Below are positions 1 to 4,409 of a stretch of 5,290 nucleotides of DNA, piece by piece. Origin of the DNA: Candidatus Poseidoniales archaeon (GTDB lineage: Archaea > Thermoplasmatota > Poseidoniia > Poseidoniales > Poseidoniaceae). The position numbers and the translations under genes are program-made. The notes under the pieces were generated by a model, which made no database searches, had not been told where the DNA came from, and saw only the letters and a list, made by a program, of their open reading frames with translations. Position 1 is the first letter of the stretch; every line of letters starts with the position of its first letter. The stretch spans positions 26,902 through 32,191 of the forward strand of contig QQSG01000061.1 of the NCBI GenBank assembly GCA_003602665.1, read 5' to 3'.

Positions 1-894
1 TTCGTGGCTTGGGCTGCTGCCCAGGGATGGTTTTTTGCTTATGCAACATCGAATTCAATAAAATCTCCAGAGACTGGAACATTGAAAGATGCATCAACCC
101 ATTCTCCAGTTCCTTCTCTGATCACAACTTCCACATTGATGATCGTCATGACAATCCTCGTCACTGAAGCATTCAGATTTGGGCTCGGAAACAATGACTT
201 CAGCATCTGGCCATATGTTGCTTCCTTTGCTGTGTTTGCAATCAGCGTAAGAATTACCTGGCCTCTTCGGCAAAAAGCCTCTACGCACACAGCAACACAT
301 ACGGTCGCAAAACGTTGGTTTCACGTAACTCAACTTTTCATCACCTGGCACGTACTAAGCATTGTACGTAGTATCGATTCTGCATCATCAAATACACTTA
401 TCTTTATCGAAGAACTTGTTTTGATGATCTTCACTGTTTTTATGGCTATATGGGCACTCACAAGTAAAGCAGATGGACGTAAATCAACCCTATTCACTAA
501 GGATAATGCATTATTCTGGGGTGTTGCCTTTGGATATGCATACGCCGGCAGTGTGGCTATGATCACATCTGTTTTCGATGATTTAACAGCCGTCCTGATA
601 GGAGGGCACATCCTTGTTGTTGCAACTGTTGTTTGGGCACAGCGCTCGTTACTCGACTCTCGAATCGATCGTATGTTCAAGGATTTTGATATCAAAGAGT
701 CAGTAGAATCAATCGATATCAAACCTCAACCAGAGACTCAGACTGAAGAAAATGTCCCCGAAGAAAAATCGGACCTATCCGTCGATGATGAAGAAAATGT
801 CGACAGTATAGGAGACCCTGTAGATTGGAACCAAAAGCCAGAATCAATTGGTGACGAAACAAATTGGGAAGAGGATGTTGAACTTCTGGATTAA
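1..894 (+). CDS. Multi-spanning membrane protein of unknown function, probably 5'-truncated
   Basis: I do not recognise a family. The frame is open to the left edge, and the only early start is a GTG at position 4 that falls inside an already hydrophobic stretch with no ribosome site visible, so the true start is probably outside the window. Numbering from that GTG, hydrophobic segments lie at about residues 1-15, 39-57, 70-87, 106-123, 133-151, 169-190 and 195-212, suggesting six or seven helices. Residues from about 223 to 296 form a soluble, strongly acidic tail rich in Glu, Asp, Ser and Pro. The tail holds two copies of an SIGDxxxW motif (residues 268 and 281). The stop codon overlaps the stop of the convergent FtsZ-like gene. 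Being a real gene is well supported by length and by the alternation of membrane segments; function is unknown. Confidence 0.75.
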   Translation, partial: FVAWAAAQGWFFAYATSNSIKSPETGTLKDASTHSPVPSLITTSTLMIVMTILVTEAFRFGLGNNDFSIWPYVASFAVFAISVRITWPLRQKASTHTATHTVAKRWFHVTQLFITWHVLSIVRSIDSASSNTLIFIEELVLMIFTVFMAIWALTSKADGRKSTLFTKDNALFWGVAFGYAYAGSVAMITSVFDDLTAVLIGGHILVVATVVWAQRSLLDSRIDRMFKDFDIKESVESIDIKPQPETQTEENVPEEKSDLSVDDEENVDSIGDPVDWNQKPESIGDETNWEEDVELLD

Positions 895-1799
895 ACATCA
901 GAAATTCCTGATAGAAGCATGACGACTCTGATTACTCCTTCAAGTTCGGGAGTTACTCTGGCACCGAGAATAACTTGTGCTTCAGAGTCTACTGCTGATG
1001 TCAATGCGGTTGCAATCTCATCGACTTGGCCAATCGTCATGCCCAGTCCGCCTTCTATTTGGAGCAGACAACCTTTGGCCCCACCTACGTTCATTGGAGC
1101 CAATGGTGCTTTTATTGTGGCCTCAAATAATTCACTCAGATTGTCATGATGTCCAGAACCGACCAGCATAGTAGAGGCACCAGGCTGACGTACAATTGCT
1201 CGTAAATCCATCAGGTCGAGATTGATCAGTCCCATCGAGAGTAGTGTACGAACCAACCCATCGACCAAATCTTCAACCCATTCAGAGCCCATACTCCAGT
1301 CCTTTCCACGTGTGCGGGCTTGTCGAGCAAGACGCTCTAGTGAGAGTTGAACACATACATCCGAATGATGTTCTAGGCGTTGAAGTTCGGTTGTTGCAAT
1401 CTTCAGGCGAGTAGGTTGTTGGGAAAATGGTAGGGCTGCGATCGAAAGCACAGTCGCTCCGTGAAGTTTCGCTTGTCGTGCAAATTCATGCGATGCTCCT
1501 GTTCCTGTACCTCCGCCCAATCCTGTAACGAGAATCACAAGTTCTGCCTTTTCTAAAAACGGGCGTGTGCGTGAAGCAAGACCTCGCATCCTTTGTTCAG
1601 CGAGTGGAGGTAATGCTGCGCAACCAAGCTGGTCTAGAGTATGACCTAACCGCATGATGTGACCATCTTCAGTATGTGGAAATGACTCATCTGCATCGAT
1701 CATAAGCAGAGATGCACCACCGCCTCTTGCGTGTGCTCTCGAAGCCCAAGTACATCCAAGACCGCCAATCCCAGCGATGAGGATTTGGGAGGACTCCAT
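891..1799 (-). CDS. FtsZ/tubulin-family GTPase-like protein, minimal form without tails
   Basis: Divergent member of the FtsZ superfamily, whose members polymerise with bound GTP, typically at the division site. Strand 1 and the T1 loop are at residues 5-16 (GIGGLG), a T2-like IDAD at 34-37, the tubulin signature T4 loop GLGGGTGTGA at 93-102, and the catalytic T7 loop NLDLMD at 193-198 with both acidic residues (D195, D198). The C-terminal domain follows (GAKGCLLQIEGG near 240-251; PELEGVIRV near 284-292). At 302 residues it begins at strand 1 and ends at the last strand of the core fold, so the usual N-terminal extension, disordered linker and C-terminal partner-binding peptide are absent. 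The T3 loop (CAALPPLAE rather than the GAGGNPE type), the T6 loop and the start of helix H7 are also divergent. The ATG at 1799 follows a purine-rich AAGGGGGG. It lies 35 bases after the TPR gene. It could be a division protein or a specialised paralogue; family membership is sure, role is not. Confidence 0.9.
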   Translation of the reverse strand: MESSQILIAGIGGLGCTWASRAHARGGGASLLMIDADESFPHTEDGHIMRLGHTLDQLGCAALPPLAEQRMRGLASRTRPFLEKAELVILVTGLGGGTGTGASHEFARQAKLHGATVLSIAALPFSQQPTRLKIATTELQRLEHHSDVCVQLSLERLARQARTRGKDWSMGSEWVEDLVDGLVRTLLSMGLINLDLMDLRAIVRQPGASTMLVGSGHHDNLSELFEATIKAPLAPMNVGGAKGCLLQIEGGLGMTIGQVDEIATALTSAVDSEAQVILGARVTPELEGVIRVVMLLSGISDV

Positions 1800-1808
1800 G
1801 AACCCCCC

Positions 1809-1818
1809 TTGTGCACAA
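1809..1818. repeat. Perfect 10-base palindrome before the FtsZ-like gene
   Basis: TTGTGCACAA is fully self-complementary. It lies in the 35-base gap between the TPR and FtsZ-like genes and touches the purine run that may be the FtsZ-like ribosome site. It could be a small operator or chance; symmetry is certain, function is not. Confidence 0.35.
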
Positions 1819-1834
1819 CGCCCTTGAACTTACC

Positions 1835-2137
1835 TTACTTTTCGATAAACCGCATGTAACGTCGGCGAGCATCTCGAGCCCATGCATTATCAGGCTCTAA
1901 GTTGAGAACTCGATCATAATATCGAACTGCAGTTTCAAATTCTGACAGATGACGACCGTAGAGATGCCCTAAATTGGAGAGAACTGGGATGCAATCTTCA
2001 GCCACTTCAAGCATTTGCAAAAGGAGTTTTTCCGCAGCCCCAAGACTGTTCCGTATCATCAAATCTTCAGCCTCATCAAGTTGCTCGAGTTGTTCTGTCG
2101 ATAGATCGTAGATGTTGTCAAATGGTGTCTCGGCCAT
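1835..2137 (-). CDS. Small TPR-repeat protein
   Basis: A 100-residue soluble protein. Residues 51-84 match the tetratricopeptide consensus: LxNLGxLY, then a small/hydrophobic turn, then AVRYYDRVLxLEPDN. Residues 15-48 form a more degenerate helical pair that may be a first repeat, and 85-100 is a basic capping helix. TPR modules are protein-protein interaction scaffolds; the partner is not visible here. The frame stays open upstream to 2236, but I chose the ATG at 2137. The extra 33 residues would be cysteine-rich, basic and unlike the rest, and they would cover the likely promoter of the gene. It precedes the FtsZ-like gene by 35 bases on the same strand, so co-transcription and a functional link are plausible inferences. 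No clear ribosome site precedes the ATG, which suits a first gene with a short leader. Confidence 0.8.
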   Translation of the reverse strand: MAETPFDNIYDLSTEQLEQLDEAEDLMIRNSLGAAEKLLLQMLEVAEDCIPVLSNLGHLYGRHLSEFETAVRYYDRVLNLEPDNAWARDARRRYMRFIEK

Positions 2138-2177
2138 GCTTCTGCGAGGCAGGTTGAAGCAATGAATCCTTGCTTTG

Positions 2178-2189
2178 TTAAAATTTGAA
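2178..2189 (-). promoter_or_regulatory. Possible TATA box for the TPR-FtsZ unit
   Basis: Read on the - strand this is TTCAAATTTTAA, an AT-rich element preceded by a T-rich stretch. It is centred about 45 bases upstream of the chosen TPR start, which would place transcription initiation roughly 20 bases before the ATG. It is the most TATA-like stretch on this strand of the divergent region. No experimental support, and the match is only by composition and position. Confidence 0.3.
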
Positions 2190-2237
2190 GGAAAAACGCT
2201 ACACTGCAAGACCATAATCTTGCGCTTCACCAACAAT

Positions 2238-2246
2238 GTTTAAGGG
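2238..2246 (+). promoter_or_regulatory. Possible TATA-like element for the respiratory operon
   Basis: The sequence GTTTAAGGG is the best AT-rich candidate upstream of the first operon gene on the + strand. Initiation about 25 bases downstream would leave a leader of roughly 10-15 bases before the ATG at 2281. The match to the archaeal TATA consensus is weak, so this is a tentative mark. Confidence 0.22.
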
Positions 2247-2280
2247 GTCCTTGTTAGTCGAGAACCCATAGGGTATAGCC

Positions 2281-3105
2281 ATGCTAACAACCTCATTCAC
2301 CAAGCGCCGGCCTATCGTCGTCGCAGTGTTGCTCTTGCTCCTCCTACCAGGGCTTGCCACGTCTCTACCAACAGGTATCGGCGGGCAACAACAAAACGGA
2401 GCAGATACTATAGACGATGTCGCAAAAGAAGGGTGCCTTTGCCACAACGGAGTCCCTGCTAACGAAGTTCAAGTTATTCTGGATGGCGTTCCTTATGCTT
2501 GGACCGCTGGAGAAACCTACGAACTAAATCTTCACATCATCGGAGGCCCAGACGCTGGAGGCCAATACTCTGCAGGATTCGCAATGCGTGTCTCAAGCGG
2601 CATCCTCTCAGGAGTTGGTGCAGACAACTGGCAAGATGACGAACAATCCCTAACGCACACTTCTGCCTCTGCTGCTGAATCCGATCGAATGTGGGAAATC
2701 TCTTGGGTTGCTCCTGCAGAAGGTGAAGGAACAATCGTGTTTTGGATTACAGGAAACAGTGTCAACGGCGACGGAGGCCTAGGAAACCAAATCGAAGACA
2801 TGTGGAATCAACTCACCTTCGCCATTTTAGAAGGCGACGAAGAGAGTTTGGCACGTGGAACAAGGACTGTTTTCGCAGGCGATGGAAACGTAAGCCCGCC
2901 TGAACCAACATCTCTCGGAACTGACCTCCATCACATGGGGGCCAAACTTCGTGCTCACTGGCTGGGATTACTGGGCTTCGGAGCGGTCATCATGTGCATC
3001 ATTTTTGCTGGACTCATGCTCCGCTACGGCTTCTCTACTTCTTACGAAGGTCGAAGTAACCAACTTCGACTACGATACAAACTCATGCGAAGAGGTGATC
3101 AGTGA
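2281..3105 (+). CDS. Secreted, membrane-anchored Reeler-like domain protein with a Cys-Leu-Cys-His site
   Basis: First gene of the respiratory operon, 274 residues. Residues 1-28 are a signal peptide (basic TKRR, then a leucine-rich core). A short linker leads to C52-L-C54-H55 followed by NG, which resembles the CxxCH-containing entry segment of choice-of-anchor/Reeler-like secreted proteins but is one residue short of a classical heme c motif. Residues about 62-185 look like a Reeler-type beta sandwich: VxLDGVPYxWTAGETYEL, an AGF strand near 98-100, a TH at 125-126, and EISWVAPxEGxGTIVFW near 139-155. A membrane helix at about 227-249 and a basic cytoplasmic tail follow, placing the domain outside the cell. 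H217, H218 and H226 lie close to the membrane. An in-frame stop at 2269-2271 makes the ATG at 2281 the first start. Its place before the Rieske and cytochrome b genes suggests a complex subunit or electron-accepting partner; that role is inference. Confidence 0.8.
   Translation: MLTTSFTKRRPIVVAVLLLLLLPGLATSLPTGIGGQQQNGADTIDDVAKEGCLCHNGVPANEVQVILDGVPYAWTAGETYELNLHIIGGPDAGGQYSAGFAMRVSSGILSGVGADNWQDDEQSLTHTSASAAESDRMWEISWVAPAEGEGTIVFWITGNSVNGDGGLGNQIEDMWNQLTFAILEGDEESLARGTRTVFAGDGNVSPPEPTSLGTDLHHMGAKLRAHWLGLLGFGAVIMCIIFAGLMLRYGFSTSYEGRSNQLRLRYKLMRRGDQ
3050..3070. repeat. 8-bp inverted repeat with a 5-base loop at the end of the Reeler-like gene
   Basis: GTCGAAGT (3050-3057) and ACTTCGAC (3063-3070) are perfect reverse complements separated by AACCA, so the mRNA can form a compact hairpin. 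It ends 21 bases before the strong ribosome site of the next gene. It lies in coding sequence for the basic C-terminal tail, so it may be incidental. Confidence 0.4.
3092..3100 (+). promoter_or_regulatory. Strong Shine-Dalgarno site inside the preceding gene
   Basis: GAGGTGATC is an almost full-length complement of the 16S rRNA 3' end and lies 4 bases before the ATG at 3105. It is encoded in the last codons of the Reeler-like gene, whose TGA stop shares its final A with that ATG. It decides the ATG at 3105 over the GTG at 3102 as the start of the next gene. Confidence 0.8.
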
Positions 3106-3551
3106 TGTACGATGACACAATAAACAGTCTACTGAAAGGTGTTGCAGACGGTTCCATATCGGTCAAAGACGCACGTACTGCCCTCGAAGGCGTTGAGCTA
3201 ACTGAAGAGCAAATGGATGCTGCCATTGACCATGGCGTTCACAACGTCGCTGAGTCAGGTACAATCGTTAGCGCCTCCCTTGCTCCATCTGGGGCATCTT
3301 ACCTCACTATGTTCTTCTTTGTTTGGGGAATCTTCTGGATCTGCTACTGGTCCTTTTCCCTCATCTACGGACTAGCCAACGATTGGGATCAGCAAAACAT
3401 GGCATTCCATCTCGCCATGGTCCTAACAACTCTCATCCTTATGGGGCTCGTGTATCTAAAATTCATCATACCAGACACCATCATTGTAAAGCATTCACAG
3501 AACAAATATGTTCCTGAACATCAGAAAGACTGGAAGGAGTACAAGTGGTGA
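3105..3551 (+). CDS. Two-helix membrane protein of the Rieske/cytochrome b operon, function unknown
   Basis: A 148-residue protein I cannot assign to a family. The first ~45 residues look like a short soluble helical region (LLKGVADGSISVKDARTAL, then LTEEQMDAAIDHG), somewhat like the short oligomerisation or docking helices found at the ends of small membrane proteins. Two membrane helices follow at about 65-89 (aromatic-rich, FFFVWGIFWICYWSF) and 100-122. The C-terminus is short and charged, with Lys and Trp residues (DWKEYKW). It has no heme or metal motif and only one cysteine, inside helix 1. The start overlaps the upstream stop as TGATG, and its own stop is 5 bases before the Rieske ATG, so it is translated with its neighbours. 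The best inference is an accessory or assembly subunit of the bc-type complex. A GTG at 3102 would add one residue. Confidence 0.78.
   Translation: MYDDTINSLLKGVADGSISVKDARTALEGVELTEEQMDAAIDHGVHNVAESGTIVSASLAPSGASYLTMFFFVWGIFWICYWSFSLIYGLANDWDQQNMAFHLAMVLTTLILMGLVYLKFIIPDTIIVKHSQNKYVPEHQKDWKEYKW
3547..3551 (+). promoter_or_regulatory. Shine-Dalgarno site for the Rieske gene, overlapping the previous stop
   Basis: GGTGA, whose TGA is the stop of the preceding gene, ends 5 bases before the ATG at 3557. The same motif and spacing are used by the flanking operon genes, so it supports ATG 3557 over the in-frame GTGs at 3545 and 3548. A second candidate, AAGGAG at 3534-3539, could instead serve the GTG at 3548, so the start is not fully settled. 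Confidence 0.6.
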
Positions 3552-3556
3552 GTTCT

Positions 3557-4399
3557 ATGGCAAAAGATTACGATTTAGTTATACCAGAATCGAAGGCTGG
3601 CGCACACACAGTCGCTAGTAACGTCATCAACCGACGCCAATTCTTGCGCTATGGATTTAACACAGCCGCTGGCGTTCTTACCGCATCTTTGGGCGTTCTT
3701 GGATTCGCATCCATTCTCCTCCCACCCGGTGGAGGCACTGCAGGTGACCTTTCGGTTAAATTCTGGGCCAAGGGTCGAGAGGATACTGCCTGGTATGGTG
3801 CAAAGCACTTACAGACCATGACGAAATCTGACTTCGTAGCAGAAGCTGCAAAGACAAACACAGGAACCTCTGGTGCGTCTGGCGTATGGAACGGCGTCCC
3901 TGTTGTCGTCACCTATGTTGAAAGTTCTAAGTGGGAAGGAACACCTGAAGACAACAATAAAGCCCGATTTATGATGATGGAAGGTTACGATGAAAGCGGG
4001 AAATACGTAGGTCACTTCGAAGATATGGTTGCTCAAGATGAGCGAATATATCCTTCTGATGATCTCATCATGGTGTTCGGAAGATGCACTCACCTCTGTT
4101 GCATCCCTGGATGGCAACTCGTATCGAACCAATACACAGATGATTCATGGACTCCGGGCGGTACTGACGACGGAGGAACCAAACTTTTCTGTATCTGCCA
4201 CTCGTCCAGATTTGACACAACTGCTCTTGAAATGAATACGAACAGAAATCGTTCAAACGGTTCAACATTCAAGTATGCTGGTGTTCGAAAAGCAGGAGGA
4301 CCTGCCCCTGTTGGACTTCCGCTTATTCCGATTGTTCTAAACAATGATGTCGTAGAGGGCATCACCGATTATGTCGATTGGCTGACATACTGTGACTGA
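3557..4399 (+). CDS. Rieske [2Fe-2S] iron-sulfur protein of a bc/b6-type complex, Tat-exported
   Basis: Takes an electron from quinol at the outer membrane face and passes it to a downstream carrier. It is 280 residues from ATG 3557. A twin-arginine motif, NRRQFLRYG, is at 25-33, followed by a membrane anchor at about 36-56. Cluster box I is CTHLCC at 177-182 and box II is CICHSSRFD at 212-220. By comparison with mitochondrial Rieske proteins, C177, H179, C212 and H215 bind the cluster and C182-C214 form the disulfide. The proline loop GGPAP is present near 247-251. Odd points are an extra cysteine C181 where glycine is usual, 29 residues between the boxes (about 13 in the mitochondrial protein), a long ~110-residue region before box I, and a near-terminal C279. 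In-frame GTGs at 3545/3548 would add 3-4 residues. It lies between the two-helix protein and cytochrome b. Family assignment is secure. Confidence 0.95.
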   Translation: MAKDYDLVIPESKAGAHTVASNVINRRQFLRYGFNTAAGVLTASLGVLGFASILLPPGGGTAGDLSVKFWAKGREDTAWYGAKHLQTMTKSDFVAEAAKTNTGTSGASGVWNGVPVVVTYVESSKWEGTPEDNNKARFMMMEGYDESGKYVGHFEDMVAQDERIYPSDDLIMVFGRCTHLCCIPGWQLVSNQYTDDSWTPGGTDDGGTKLFCICHSSRFDTTALEMNTNRNRSNGSTFKYAGVRKAGGPAPVGLPLIPIVLNNDVVEGITDYVDWLTYCD

Positions 4400-4404
4400 G
4401 GTGA
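4398..4404 (+). promoter_or_regulatory. Shine-Dalgarno site for the cytochrome b gene
   Basis: GAGGTGA ends 5 bases before the ATG at 4410 and overlaps the last two bases of the Rieske stop codon. No comparable site precedes the in-frame GTG at 4392, so this site fixes the start at 4410 and suggests coupled translation of the two genes. Confidence 0.75.
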
Positions 4405-4409
4405 ATAAT

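Noticed and set aside
330..722. 130-residue open frame on the - strand inside the membrane protein gene
   Set aside because: It is a shadow of the + strand gene, with no ribosome site or recognisable fold.
2138..2236. N-terminal extension of the TPR protein to the ATG at 2236
   Set aside because: The added residues are basic and cysteine-rich, unlike the rest, and would cover the only good promoter region of the gene; the ATG at 2137 gives a normal TPR protein.
2138..2280. Small RNA or riboswitch in the divergent intergenic region
   Set aside because: I found no convincing stem structures or known aptamer features; 143 bases are accounted for by two promoters.
2434..2445. Classical heme c motif (CxxCH) in the Reeler-like protein
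   Set aside because: The residues are C-L-C-H with only one residue between the cysteines, so a standard covalent heme cannot be claimed; it is reported as an unusual site instead.
2199..2447. Open frame on the - strand across the divergent region
   Set aside because: It lies opposite the signal peptide and CLCH segment of the Reeler-like gene, has low-complexity Pro/Ser/Cys composition and no family features.
3545..3556. GTG starts for the Rieske gene at 3545 or 3548
   Set aside because: Possible, with AAGGAG upstream, but GGTGA before the ATG at 3557 matches the pattern of the neighbouring operon genes; the difference is 3-4 residues.
3649..4365. Several - strand open frames opposite the Rieske gene
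   Set aside because: They lie antisense to a clearly identified Rieske protein and show no protein-like features of their own.
4392..4409. GTG start for cytochrome b at 4392
   Set aside because: No ribosome site precedes it, whereas GAGGTGA stands 5 bases before the ATG at 4410.
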